From Sorex araneus (Eukaryota > Chordata > Mammalia > Eulipotyphla > Soricidae): DNA of 64,000 nt. The position numbers and the translations under genes were made by a program. Positions 1-10,639 of the stretch are shown one piece after another (position 1 is the first letter of the stretch; each line of letters begins with the position of its first letter). Where the stretch lies: NCBI RefSeq assembly GCF_027595985.1, contig NC_073313.1, positions 87,030,899 through 87,094,898 of the forward strand. Direction: 5' to 3'. Under the pieces are notes generated by a model. The model searched no databases. It was not told where the DNA came from and saw only the letters and a program-made list of their open reading frames with translations.

Positions 1-301
1 TATGAATATTATTTAAAGGAAAAAACCACTAGAGGAAATAAAATAGAGATAAAACTATCTTGGGAAGCATAGAAGTGGTGGAAGTGAACTGACTCATCAT
101 GATTCAGAGCTTTATTTAATAGATCATGCCAAAGAGAAAAGAGAAGGAAGGGGCATGTTTGAAGAATTTGATAGTGGTATATTTTAACTGGATCTGATTA
201 CATGTACTCAGAGAGAGGGAAGAAGCAAAAAGGTTTCATGGGTTTCTATCTTAAGTGACTGTGGGGATATGGTACTATACTAAGGTAAAGTATCTGGTGA
301 A

Positions 302-462
302 AAGGGCCTGGGAGATAGGTCAAAGGGCTGGAGCACATGAGTTTCCGGGCACTGCATGGCCCTTGAGCACCACCAGGTGTAGCTCCCATGACCTCCTCTT
401 CTGCCACAGGCTCTGTCAGTGAGTCTGAGCACCTCTGGGGCCTGACCTGAATTGCGTCGCCA
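302..462 (+). mobile_element. Family A-like SINE, diverged
   Basis: The head reads 'gggcctgggagataggtcaa' and is followed by 'gagcaccaccaggtgtagc'. The head is an older variant ('aaagggctggagcaca') seen again near 16962 and 38138. The 3' half is rearranged. Confidence 0.5.
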
Positions 463-735
463 GGCCTGGCATTGAAATATCTGGCCTTTCTACCTACAGT
501 AAAAATATGGTAATGTCTCTAGTTGAAGAGGTAAGAAGATACATTTAGTTTAAGTTGTATACTGTACATTGAAATTGAGATGCATCATCGGTACATACAA
601 ACACAAGTGGACAAAGGATCTTATCACAATAAAATGAAAAGCAACAAGTCATCAATAAAATACCAGCCAAAACAAATCTGATCATTTGGAAATTTTAAGC
701 AACTCATCTAAAAACTCAGGTTAAAGTGGAAACGG

Positions 736-906
736 GGGGCCACTTAGATAGTATAGTGTGTAAGGCACTTGCCTTGCACACAGCTCACCTGAGTTCAATC
801 CCAGGCATCCCATGTGGTCCACTGAGCAATGCTAGGAGTGATTTCTCAGTACAGAGACAGGAGTAACCCCTGAGCATTGTTGGATGTGGTCCCCAAACCA
901 AAGAAA
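736..906 (+). mobile_element. Family A SINE
   Basis: The copy runs full length from 'ggggggccacttagatagta' through the B box 'gagttcaatcc' to 'tggtccccaaaccaaagaaa'. It is moderately diverged. Confidence 0.8.
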
Positions 907-974
907 AGTGGAAATGAGACAAATTATAAATAGGTTATCATTACAGTGAAAAAATAAAAGAACCCAGGTTGATG

Positions 975-1288
975 TTACAAATAAATCTCTACATCCACAG
1001 TGACGATATGAAAAGTGGGTGGACCTTTGGGCTGTATTTAGACCATGAGGATGGAGTCTCTTGAATAGGATCCATGCTCTTATAGAAGAGACTTCAGAGA
1101 GCTATCCTCCCCTTTTGCTGAGAACACTGGAATGACTAAAGCATTCTAGAAAACAGGCTCTCAGAAGACACTTAATATGTTGGCGCCATGATTTTGGGCT
1201 TCCCGACTGCAGGAATTAAATGTTTTCTGCGTATAAGCTCCTCAGTTTATGGCATTTTATTGTAACAGCATGAATGGACTAAGACGAC
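975..1288 (+). mobile_element. MaLR (MLT1-class) LTR fragment
   Basis: Order and wording match the ancient MaLR LTR pattern as I remember it: 'gctcttatagaagagact', then 'gcgccatgattttgggctt', then a terminal 'atggactaagacg'. It is strongly diverged, non-coding and only an old LTR remnant. Confidence 0.6.
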
Positions 1289-2030
1289 CCCATTGATCAT
1301 TACAGTCATAGCTCTGGTACAGACAGGGCAAATGAGTTCAGCCCTATCCTTCTACCATGTCTGGCTGTCAGACATTTCACTTTATCTTGCATTCATTTGT
1401 AACTCTCAGCAGTAACTCTCTCCTGCAATACCTTGGATGAAATTGGCTTCGTCCTCTAATAGAACTTTGGAATGTGGGTCTGATCAAACTATGGTATCAC
1501 AATGTTTCCATAGTAACTAATGCACACCCAGAGGGGGGGAAGGATGGGGAATAAATGAGAATAAGAATTTAACAAAATAAGTGAGGGATGAAGAGGCTTT
1601 AGACAAGTGATTACCACTTGCTTAGGAATATGAAGATATTCATCTCTCTAATAATGGGGTTATAAAAGTTGTTATGCTGAAACTTGTCAGTAGCCATTTA
1701 TAGTCCATTTTTATCTATAATCATAACCATCAAAAGCATTTAAATGCTTCTTTGCCCCACCATACCATGCAGAGTGAGTTAAAGTTGCCATTCTCCTGTG
1801 AGCCTGCGATCATGATGGGATAGGTTAGGCCAGTGTTCATGTCACATGCTGCCAGTTGCAGCTTTGCTCCAGTGGATGCTGATTAGGAAGAGTGTATTCA
1901 AAGCCATCTATTCAGTCTTGTGGAATTTGTTTGCTTTGATGCAAGACTTTATAAGCAACTCAATACTCCCTTGAATTAAAGACTGCCAGTATAGAATACC
2001 ACTGCTCCTATCTTATTTTTAAATTTGTTT
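1289..2030. other. No feature recognised
   Basis: Unique-looking intergenic sequence. I see no exon, poly(A) signal with tail, or repeat family in it. Confidence 0.5.
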
Positions 2031-2185
2031 GGTGTTTGGGCTATACCTGGTGGTGCTCAGGGGTTACTTCTGGCTTTGGGTTAAGCAATAATTGCTGGTG
2101 GGTTCAGAGGACCACACAGGATTGAGCCTGTGTTAGCTGAGTACAAGGCAAGCACCATACCCACTGAACGATTGCTCCTGTCCCT
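2031..2185 (-). mobile_element. Family A SINE
   Basis: It reads 'gggctatacctggtggtgct' through 'gattgagcctgtgttagctg' to 'gattgctcctgtccc'. It abuts the family B fragment that follows. Confidence 0.75.
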
Positions 2186-2189
2186 ATTT

Positions 2190-2312
2190 TTAATTTTTAA
2201 AAATATGCCCAAAACAGTAACAATAAGTCTCACAATGAAAGACATTATTGGTGCCCGCTCAAACAAATCAATGAGCAATAGGATGACAGTTACAGTGACA
2301 GTGACTCTGGGA
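2190..2312 (+). mobile_element. Family B 3' fragment (short-body subtype)
   Basis: It contains 'cagtaacaataagtctcaca' and 'gcccgctcaaacaaatcaat', then a tail of ACAGTKAC units. This is the reverse complement of the copy at 59270-59520. It lacks the internal block of about 80 bp found in the long-body copies at 9140 and 18993. The tail runs straight into the GAAA tract. Confidence 0.75.
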
Positions 2313-2742
<430 letters not shown>

Positions 2743-2935
2743 CTTGCCATAGAGGCAGACAAACAGGGGATGGGGGTGGGTGGGGTGATGGGAGGGAACC
2801 TGGGGACACTGGTGCTGGGAAATGTACACTGGTGGAGGGATGAGTATTGGAATACTGTAGGGCTGAATTCCAATCATGAACAGCTTTGTAAGATTTGTCT
2901 CACAGTGATTCGATAAAAAAGTAAAAAAAAAAAAT
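2743..2935 (+). mobile_element. LINE-1 3' end (G-rich 3' UTR and A-tail)
   Basis: G-rich tract 'ggggatgggggtgggtgggg', then 'aatgtacactggtggaggga', then 'ctcacagtgattcgataaaa' and an A-run. The same 3' UTR layout recurs on both strands through the window (see 5290, 45025, 45876, 48425, 52690). Confidence 0.75.
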
Positions 2936-2937
2936 TC

Positions 2938-3097
2938 TGGGTTTTGGGTCACACCTAGAAGTGTGCAGGGTCTACTCCAACTTCAGAGCTCAGGGGTCAC
3001 TCTTGGTGGTGCTCAGGAGGCCATGCAAGTGCCAGGGATTGAACCCAAGACCCAGCACGAAAGTCATTTGCTCAGCCCTTTGAGCTCCTTGACCTTG
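2938..3097 (-). mobile_element. Family A SINE
   Basis: 'tttgggtcacacctagaagt' through 'gattgaacccaagacccagc'. The tRNA-like head is diverged. Confidence 0.7.
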
Positions 3098-3204
3098 TTT
3101 CTTCTCTCTATCCCCCATCCTATTTTCCCTTTCCTCCCTACTATTACTTCTGCTTCTACTCAGATGCACCATTCTCACCAATTCTAGCAGAAACTTCTGT
3201 GTCT

Positions 3205-3326
3205 GTGAGGCGGGTGGGGTGGCACTCATGGCAGTGTTCAGGGCCCCATGTGATTCTAGGGATCAAACCTACAACTCTGTATGTGCAAGGCATGTTTTCT
3301 GCCTCTTGAGCCATATCTCTGGAATT
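3205..3326 (-). mobile_element. Family A SINE, partial
   Basis: 'ggcactcatggcagtgttca' through 'gatcaaacctacaactctgt' to 'gccatatctctgga'. The middle of the body is missing. Confidence 0.6.
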
Positions 3327-3532
3327 CTGAAACGGTGTGTTCACCTATACCTTGTGACTGGTTCCACATGTTCCTCAAATATCCGATAATCTGTTAATTT
3401 AGTAAAATATTAGCTAATCTGTTCTATTGTTAGACCAGTACGTCAGCCCAATTCATAAATGAAATCGTAATCTTCAACAATGTCACTGTTTGGAAACAGG
3501 GATTATAAGGACCTAATAAAGGTTAAGTGAGG

Positions 3533-3697
3533 TCTGGGCCTAGAGAGATAATACAGGGGGTGGGGTACTTGCCTTGCTCATGGCCAACTGGGTTTTGACT
3601 GCCGGCATCCCGTATAGTGCCCTCAGCACTGCCAGAAATAATTCCTGAGTGCAGAGGCAGGAATATCCCCTGAGCATTGACAGGTGTGGCTCAACTT
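3533..3697 (+). mobile_element. Family A SINE
   Basis: 'gggcctagagagataataca' through 'ggcatcccgtatagtgccct' to 'gacaggtgtggctcaac'. Confidence 0.75.
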
Positions 3698-3749
3698 GTC
3701 CAATAAAAAATTTAAAGTTTAAGTGCAGTCGTGAAGTAAGGGCCTCTTA

Positions 3750-3838
3750 GGGGGAGGTTGCACCATATCCACTGGTGCTCAGTGGAGCACAGCTGGGGAT
3801 TCCAAGGCAAGTGCCTTAATCTCTGTATTGGGGCCACA
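3750..3838 (-). mobile_element. Family A SINE fragment
   Basis: 'ccatatccactggtgctcag' and 'aaggcaagtgccttaatctc' flank a large internal deletion. Confidence 0.5.
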
Positions 3839-3884
3839 TGGGGAAACTAATCTTATAGGACTGGTGACTTCTAAGAAAAACAAG

Positions 3885-4042
3885 AGGGGCTGAAGAGATA
3901 GTACCTGGGGTTAGACACTTGATTTGCATGTGCCAGACCCTAGTTGGAAGCCTCAGCACCACATATGGTTCCCCAAACACTGCCAGGAATGATCCCTGTT
4001 CACAGAAGCAGGAGTAAACCCTGAGTGTGACCCAACCCCCAG
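3885..4042 (+). mobile_element. Family A SINE
   Basis: 'gaggggctgaagagatagta' through 'accacatatggttccccaaa' to 'ccctgagtgtgacccaacc'. The body lacks the usual last 20 bp. Confidence 0.7.
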
Positions 4043-4094
4043 CACCTCCAAAGCTGTCTCTCTGTGTCTATCCCTCTCTTCCTCTCCTTCCCTC

Positions 4095-4303
4095 ACTCCA
4101 TACAACAGACGAAACACCACGTGAGGATGTAGTAAGAAGGCTGCTATCTGCAAGCCAAGAAGAGAGCAAGCCTCAGGAGTCAAATCAACCTGCACCTTTA
4201 TCTGAGAGCTCTAGCTGCAAGAACTGTGAGAAATGTTTATTGTTTAAAACATTACATTTGTGGTATTTGTCATGGCAGCCTGAGCCGACTAATATATCAG
4301 GGA
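4095..4303 (+). mobile_element. MaLR (MLT1-class) LTR, 3' part
   Basis: The diagnostic run is well preserved: 'cacgtgaggatgtagtaaga', 'tctgcaagccaagaagagag', 'gaactgtgagaaatgtttat', 'gcagcctgagccgactaata'. It is an old solo-LTR remnant with no internal region nearby. Confidence 0.75.
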
Positions 4304-4904
4304 ACATGCACAAATAATTAAACTTTTATCAGATAGGGACAGACTTTGTAAGCATCAAGAGATGGCTTTTTTATTTCAGAGTAACTGAGATTAAATTTCT
4401 CAGATAAGTATAATAACTGATGGACTATCTAGTCAACCCAGAACAGATACACAGAGAATAGAGGGACAGAAGGAGACTGAATAGCTCCAGATAAATAGAT
4501 AGCCTGGTTTAACTGATTCAGCTTAGCCCGATTCTGTTTCCATTTAGAAGAGGGCTTAACAACAATCTCCTTTTATTTTTTAAAGTTTTTAACATATTCA
4601 CATCACCTTTTTGAAAATTAGTTTTCAGCTTGCCTTCTGTGAAAATGAATTAGGAGATTAGAAGCAAGATGTGATGGGAGGTGCCAGTCAGGTGAGGTTC
4701 ATCAATGGGAATGAGTCAATTTTTTGCATGGTGTCTTGGGAGGATATATCAGAAAAATAACTACTCATCTGGGGGATGGTCAAGGTCTGGGAGACAGTTT
4801 CAAGTTCAAAAGGCCAGATAATGAAAGGAGTGTGTCTTCAGACTAGACTAGGCTCAGTTTGGACAAGGGACATTTTCATAGTTACTCTTTTTCCTTCAAA
4901 CATT
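4304..4904. other. No feature recognised
   Basis: AT-rich unique sequence. Nothing resembling an exon or a known repeat is visible. Confidence 0.5.
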
Positions 4905-5055
4905 TTTTGTTTTGGGGCAACACCTGGTGGTTCTGCAGTCAGGACTTATTCCTGGCAGTGCTCGGAGGACCATATGGGACGCCAGGAATGGAATCCAGAT
5001 CAAAGGTGTGTAAGACAAGCACTCAACTGCTGTACGATCTCTCCAGCCCCCCCCT
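4905..5055 (-). mobile_element. Family A SINE
   Basis: 'gttttggggcaacacctggt' through 'accatatgggacgccaggaa' to 'cgatctctccagcccccc'. Confidence 0.8.
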
Positions 5056-5109
5056 CTTTTTGAACTTTGGACACTCAGTATTTCACTTACTGGGGAAATG
5101 TAGAAATTC

Positions 5110-5236
5110 TGGTGGGGGCAGGCATATCTGGTGGTGCTCAGGGCTTCCTCTTGGCTCAAACCTCAGGGATCACTCCTGACAGGGGCCCCATGGAGCGCCA
5201 GAGATAGAACCTGGACTGGCTACATTTCCAGCCTTT
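5110..5236 (-). mobile_element. Family A SINE, partial
   Basis: 'ggcatatctggtggtgctca' to 'tagaacctggactggctaca'. The head is truncated to 'tttccagcc'. Confidence 0.65.
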
Positions 5237-5289
5237 GGAAATGTAGAAACTTTGAAGAGCTTAGACACTCAAGAAAGCATTATTTTCCC

Positions 5290-5835
5290 CTTTTTCATTG
5301 AATCACCGTGAGCTACACTTACAAAGCTTTCATATTCGAGTTTCAGTCATACAATGATCAAACACCCATCCCTTTACCAGTGTACATTTTCCACCACCAA
5401 TGTCCCCAGTATCCCTACCCTGCCCTGTCCTGCCCCTCTCTCTGCGTCTATCACAGACAATTTCCTTCTTACTCTTTCTCTGCTTATGGGCATTATGGTT
5501 TGCAATACAAATAATGGGAGGCCATCATGTTTGGGCCTTTGTCTACTTTCAGCACACATCTACCATCCCAAGCGATCCCTCCAACCATCATTCACTTAGT
5601 GGTCCCTTCTTTATCCCAGCTGCCTTCTTCCCCAGCTCATAAGGGAGGCTTCGAACCGTGAAGCAATCTTCTTGGCCCTTATATCTACTGTCCTTGGGTG
5701 TTAGTCTCATATTATGTTATTTTATATTCCACAGATGAGCACAGTCATTCTATGTCTGTCACTCTCTTTCTGACTCATTTCACTTAGCATGATACTCTTC
5801 GTGACCATCCAAAGAAAGCATTTTTATTACTATAT
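5290..5835 (-). mobile_element. LINE-1 3' end, about 540 bp, antisense
   Basis: Starts at the 3' end ('cattgaatcaccgtgagcta'), runs through the C-rich complement of the G-rich 3' UTR and the 'gtctactttcagcacacatc' block. It reaches 'ctgactcatttcacttagca', the old L1 segment at the end of ORF2 and start of the 3' UTR. This copy is the longest of its type here and links the short 3' UTR fragments to L1. Confidence 0.75.
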
Positions 5836-7104
5836 TATTATTACATCCAAATTAAAATAAAGCTGGGAACTGCTCCTGAACAGAAGGTCTCCTTTCATTG
5901 TCTGTAACCCAGTGTTTGAAAATCCTGGCCAGATGAGATCAGGCACATGCAGTATTACTTTGCATAGCAAAGGCTTAAACAGTAACATAATTATAAACTA
6001 CATTGCCTAAATTGAAACAAACACAACTAATCAACTGATTATGTATCATATATTGAAATGTGATTAAAATTTTGTCACTTCATTGTTTCAGATCTCCAAT
6101 TACCCTTAAAATTGTTGCTTTAGTGATATGTATGGATATCATAGTTTGAGACAATTTTCTTCTGGTTATTTATATGCTATATAAAAAATCACATCCACAA
6201 AAAATATATCATTGCAGATTGAATTTCTATTTAGTTTATTCGTTGTGGGATTCGGAATCTAGTAGACTCTCAGAAATTCTAACTAGTATACATATTTAAT
6301 ATCTCTGTTTTGAATATAAAATGTGATAATTTTATAGCCTTTTGCTGTTGGGTAGAGGATTGATTTAAAATTTGAATACTATACTTTTTTTGAATATTAT
6401 ACTTTTATACACTATTCCTATATAAAATGAATTAATACCTTGCATGCCTAACACAGGCATATAGAGCAAAACTCAGAAGTTATAAGAGGGTTATGAAAAT
6501 TAGGTTTCTCTCCTGCCCTTTCTTCCAAGCACCAAGCTTTCTTCCCTGAAGGCAACCCAGTCTTCTGTTTCTTCCTACAGATATCCCACAGTGTATTGAT
6601 TCTGGAACAGGATCTTCCACTTTCGCATGTAGACTCTAAGTACCTGACAGCATGAAAAAGTTATTATTTGAAGGGAGAATTAATGTTCTGTGCAGCAGCA
6701 TGGAACAGTGACAGCCCTTGATCCTTTTTATATTCCTCCTTGGAAAACATATTCCCAAGGCAGATCAGTAGGCTTTTGTCTAAGTCACTTCTAAGTGGAC
6801 ATAATGCTAACACACACATTTATTATGAATTTCCAGCAACTGAAACACCTAAAAGATTCATATATTAAATCCTCACTTAGTTCTATATGTGAAAAAGTAG
6901 ATGCTTTTGGTGCAATGTCGAGAGAGAAAAGGGTTCTTCTTGATGTAAGATGAAAGCAATGAGAAAATTTTCTCTCGTTTTCAAGAAGCTGGAGATTTCA
7001 TCTGAGAGGTGCTGAGAAAATGATGGAAGAAACTGCTTGGAAGTGCATAAAAGCTATGCCGCCTGCGTTGTGCTTGGGGAGAAATCTTAAAATTGGGGTC
7101 TGGG
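5836..7104. other. No feature recognised
   Basis: AT-rich sequence of about 1.27 kb. It has no exon-like open frame and no SINE. Confidence 0.5.
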
Positions 7105-7307
7105 AGAAAAGAATTCTGGGAGGCTGGAGAGATAGCACAGTGGGTAGGGTGTTTGCCTTGCATGCGGCCAACCCGGGTTCAATTCCCAGCATCCTATATG
7201 GGCCCCTGAGCACCACCAGGGGTAATTCCTGAGTGCAGAGCCAGGAGTGACCCCTGTGCATCACCAGGTGTGACCCAAAAACCAAAAAAAAAGAAAAGAA
7301 TTCTGGG
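7105..7307 (+). mobile_element. Family A SINE with 16-bp target site duplication
   Basis: The element occupies 7121-7291. The A box 'tagcacagtgg' and B box 'gggttcaattcc' are intact and the tail is A-rich. Perfect direct repeats 'agaaaagaattctggg' flank it at 7105-7120 and 7292-7307, the signature of L1-driven target-primed insertion. Confidence 0.97.
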
Positions 7308-7608
7308 TGTTGTCCTATGGAGAGCAGCGGGAACAAAATTTGATGAGGAAGAAGAGGCAAGACAGATACTGGGACATGAGTAGGATGAGTGGCCATTTGC
7401 ATTTGTGTATAGTGGAGGTTTAGATGATGAATTTAGCATAGAAATCAAGTTTTCTGTATTTATGGTGCCTCCCCCATTCAAGCGCTGGTAGTTTCATTCA
7501 ATCCAGAATATTTCTCTGACAGAGACACCAAAGAATGGAGCGTTTACCTATATTATGTTCTCTTTGGAGGTTAATTCTATGTACCATATAGCTACAGCTT
7601 TCCTTTTG

Positions 7609-7773
7609 TTTTGTTTTGGGACCATACTGAGCGGTGCTCTGGGCTTACTTGCTTCTGGCTTTGTGCTCAGGGGTTACTCCCAGCAGTGCTCCAGGAACCA
7701 TACACAGTGGATCCTCACACCTGGTTTGGCTGCATGCAAGGTAAGCATCTTCATTCGTGTACTTCTCCAGACC
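7609..7773 (-). mobile_element. Family A SINE
   Basis: 'tgttttgggaccatactgag' through 'tttggctgcatgcaaggtaa' to 'tgtacttctccagaccc'. Confidence 0.75.
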
Positions 7774-7823
7774 CATAACTTTTCTTGATACATTGCGATA
7801 GATCTATCATCCACTTATGTACC

Positions 7824-7880
7824 ATCATCATCATCATCATTATCATCGCATCATCATCATCATCATCGTCGTCATCATCC
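7824..7880. repeat. (ATC)n microsatellite
   Basis: CATCAT units with a few CGT and GTC variants. On the minus strand this is the expanded 3' tail of the family B element that follows. Confidence 0.85.
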
Positions 7881-8115
7881 TGTTGATCATTGAATTTCTC
7901 GAGTGGTCTCAGTAACGTCTCCATTCATCCTAGCCCTGAGATTTTAGAAGCCTCTCTTTACTCGTCCTTCCCAACTATGTCGGATTGGAGGCACTTTCAG
8001 GGTCAGGGGATTGAGACCCAGCATTGTTACTGATTTGGGGATATGAATACACCATGGGGAGTTTGCAAGGCTCTCCCATGTGGGCAGGAAACTCTCGGTA
8101 GCTTGCCAGGTTCTC
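7880..8115 (-). mobile_element. Family B element, long-body subtype
   Basis: 'gatcattgaatttctcgagt', 'gtctccattcatcctagccc', 'atacaccatggggagtttgc' and 'actctcggtagcttgccagg' align in order with 9140-9405 and, reversed, with 18993-19245. It continues into family C without a visible break. Confidence 0.7.
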
Positions 8116-8139
8116 AAGAGGGAAGAGTAAGCTATAAGA

Positions 8140-8545
8140 AATAGGCTATAAGGCTTTGCAGCTGCGCTCTTCCAGGAACTCAGTTTTAAGTCTCTGGATG
8201 TTGGCTATTGTGGGATTACACGGTGTCGGGGACAATCCCTGGGTGTGACCGGCTAGCTACTGGAAAATGGGAAATCTGGGCGGAAGAGGCCCAGTTCCGA
8301 TCCAAGCAGGCTTGTAGGTCTCAGCCCCAGGTCCCACACACCTGGGTTCCTCTGCCGATACCTTCATGCGTGAAGCTCGTCTGAACGTGTGGAGAGGGGC
8401 CTTAAGCATGGCTGTGGCTAGGTTCTGGAGGTCTTCAGCCAAGGGAGCTCTGCTTGGGGCAGGGAGGCAAGCTGGAGCTCACCCCCTCCGAGGGGCTCTG
8501 GGGAAGACAGATAGGCATGCAGGCAAGAGGCTCTCTGTTTGAAAA
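8140..8545 (-). mobile_element. Family C element
   Basis: 'cagctgcgctcttccaggaa', 'gattacacggtgtcggggac', 'gaggcccagttccgatccaa', 'gccttaagcatggctgtggc' recur in the same order at 14180-14590. Orientation is given relative to the adjoining family B copy. It is non-coding, GC-richer than its surroundings and not a family I can name. Confidence 0.65.
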
Positions 8546-8811
8546 ATGTGTGTAAAATGGAATTCCTCAGTTGCATCACTTTTGACATTCTGACTTGAAA
8601 AATTCTTTGGTGATATTTTGCTTTGGACTACCTTGGTCAGCAGCATGATCCTACCCACATGGTTTGTAGCAATCTAATATATCTCTAGATATTGGGAAGT
8701 GTGCCTTGGGGAGAACAATAAGCCCTGACTGAGAAGAGGTAATATAAAGTCTTATGAACTTCGGTATTTTTATTTGCTATAAAGCCTTTTTAAAATAAAT
8801 TAACACAGTTT

Positions 8812-8992
8812 TGGAGAGATAGTATCCCAGGTAGGGTGCTTGCCTTGCACGTAGCCAACCCAGGTTTGCTTCCTGGCACCCCAGGTTCAATCCCCAAGCA
8901 CTACCAGGAGTGAATCCAGAATGCAGACCCAAGATTAAGCCCTGAACACTGCCAGGTGTGGCACCAAACCATCACCAACAAAATAAAAACAT
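8812..8992 (+). mobile_element. Family A SINE
   Basis: 'ttttggagagatagtatccc' to 'ctgccaggtgtggcacca'. The middle has a short duplication, so 'ccaggtt' appears twice. Confidence 0.75.
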
Positions 8993-8995
8993 GTA

Positions 8996-9123
8996 GAGCC
9001 AGGAAGATCACAGGCTGTGCATATGCTTTGTATGTGAGAGGTCTGGGTTTGATCCTCAGTACCACACAGTCCCCCAGCACCTCTAAGATTAACCTGAGTA
9101 CCTCTGGAAATGGTCCCTCCCAC
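8996..9123 (+). mobile_element. Family A-like SINE, old
   Basis: 'gagccaggaagatcacaggc' and 'ggtctgggtttgatcctcag' show the head with its B box. The 3' part is degraded. Confidence 0.6.
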
Positions 9124-9139
9124 TAATGAGTTAAAATTC

Positions 9140-9405
9140 ACTGTATTGCTGTTATCCCATTGTTCATCGATTTACTCGAGCAGGCACCAGTAGTGTCTCC
9201 ATTCGTCCCAGCCCTGAGATTTTAGCAGCTTCTCCTTACTCATCTTTCCCAATGATTGAAGGCTCTTTCATGATCAGGGGAATGAGACCTGTTATTGTTA
9301 CTGTTTTTGGCATATTGAATACGCCACGGGGAGCTTGCCAGGCTCTGCTCTGCCATGTGGGGGGATACTCTTGGTAGCTTGCTGGATACTCCGAGAGGCA
9401 TATAT
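9140..9405 (-). mobile_element. Family B element, long-body subtype
   Basis: 'cccattgttcatcgatttac', 'gtctccattcgtcccagccc', 'gaatacgccacggggagctt', 'ggatactcttggtagcttgc'. It ends at a (TA)n run, and family C sequence follows. Confidence 0.75.
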
Positions 9406-9442
9406 ATATATGTATATATATACATACATATGTATATATATG
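9400..9442. repeat. (TA)n microsatellite
   Basis: TATATATATATGTATATATA-type run between the family B and family C segments. Confidence 0.9.
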
Positions 9443-9484
9443 TTTCCCTCTATGATTTGATGGAAAATGGGCAGGGAGTGTCTT

Positions 9485-9735
9485 ATGATGTGTTGCGGCC
9501 GCACGGTCCAGGAATAAGTTCACTCATGTATGAGGCTCAGCCAGAGCATGTGGAAAGAAGCCTGGAGTGTAGTGGTAGTTGGGTTGTGGAGGATGGCTGC
9601 CAGACCTGGGTTCCTTGGGGCGGGGAGGGCTCCCACCTGCCCCCCTCTGGGGCTCCCCGAGTAGAAACAGCCTCTGGCAGATTCCAGTGGCATGGTTATG
9701 GGAGCCTCAATTTATGCTCCCTTCCAGGAGAAGGG
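9485..9735 (-). mobile_element. Family C element, partial
   Basis: 'gcggccgcacggtccaggaa' corresponds to 'gtggccacgcagtccaggaa' at 14186. 'ctctggggctccccgagtag' corresponds to 'ctctgaggtgccccagtaaa' at 14537. The central portion is deleted relative to 14180-14590. Confidence 0.6.
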
Positions 9736-9844
9736 ATAAATTAAAATTCATGAATTAAAATTAATATTTTAAAAAGTATATCAAAGTAATATAGTCTGTA
9801 ACTAAAGCTTAAATGGTGTCAAAAGAATTACTGTAAAAAGCAAT

Positions 9845-9879
9845 GCTTCTGGTCTACCTCTCCCAGGTAGACCAGAAGC
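9845..9879. repeat. Perfect hairpin, 15-bp arms and 5-nt loop
   Basis: Left arm 9845-9859 'gcttctggtctacct', loop 'ctccc', right arm 9865-9879 'aggtagaccagaagc'. The arms are fully complementary. Confidence 0.95.
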
Positions 9880-9919
9880 TACGACTTTTGTTTCTCAGAG
9901 GGCTACGACTTTTGTTTCT
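9878..9919. repeat. 18-bp direct repeat, 24-bp period
   Basis: 'gctacgacttttgtttct' occurs at 9878-9895 and again at 9902-9919, immediately beside the hairpin. Confidence 0.95.
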
Positions 9920-10007
9920 AATTTGAGTTATTCTAGTGGTTCCTGCCAGACCCGTTCACCTGTTTATCCATTCATGCAATCCACAGGTGTATTGAGCACT
10001 CTGTTAG

Positions 10008-10345
10008 TTTGCTAGGACTGCCAAATCCCAAAGACTGGGACGCTTAAACAATTCATATGTATTTTCTCCATAGTTCTGGAGGCTAGAGGATCAAGATCAA
10101 TGTTTTGCCAGGCTTGGTTTCCTCCGAGGGCAATATTGGGAGGAACTGTTTCAGATCTCTCTCCTTGCCTTGCAGATAACCACCCTCCTTCTGCTTCTTT
10201 TCATGGTTATCTTTCTGTGCATGTGCACCTATATTGTCTTTTCCTTGTTTTATTAGCACAGTAGTCAGGCTAGATTGGATTCCTATTGCTGTGGCCTCAT
10301 TTTAGTTTCATTGCCTTTTTACAGTTCTTCTCTCCAAATATGGTT
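10008..10345 (-). mobile_element. MaLR (MLT1-class) LTR, antisense
   Basis: 'gttagtttgctaggactgcc', 'tagttctggaggctagagga', 'ggcttggtttcctccgaggg', 'cctcattttagtttcattgc'. This is the reverse-strand form of the LTR type found at 4095 and 975. A family A SINE follows directly. Confidence 0.75.
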
Positions 10346-10348
10346 ATA

Positions 10349-10543
10349 TTTGGGAGCTGGAACAATGATACAGCGGGTAGGGCATTTGCCTTGCATGACG
10401 CTAGCCCGGGTTCCATCCCTGTCATCCCATCTGGTCCTCTGAGCACTGACAGGAGTGATCCCTGAGTGCAGAACCAGGAGTAATCCCTGAGCACCACCAG
10501 GTGTGGCCCCAAAACCAAACTAAACAAAATCAAACAAACAAAT
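10349..10543 (+). mobile_element. Family A SINE
   Basis: 'gggagctggaacaatgatac' through 'gagcactgacaggagtgatc' to 'caccaggtgtggccccaaaa', with an A-rich tail containing CAAA units. Imperfect repeats 'gttatatttgg' and 'gttacgtttgg' flank it. Confidence 0.85.
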
Positions 10544-10639
10544 GCAGTTACGTTTGGAGGTACTGGCAGTTGGGACTTTAACAAAGAATTTTGGGAGGTT
10601 GGAGTTGAGTCTTTCATCAGTATCTTCTATTTGGCAATC

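Noticed and set aside
7824-7880. Possible tandem-repeat array or CRISPR-like array
   Set aside because: Simple ATC units without spacers, in a mammalian genome.
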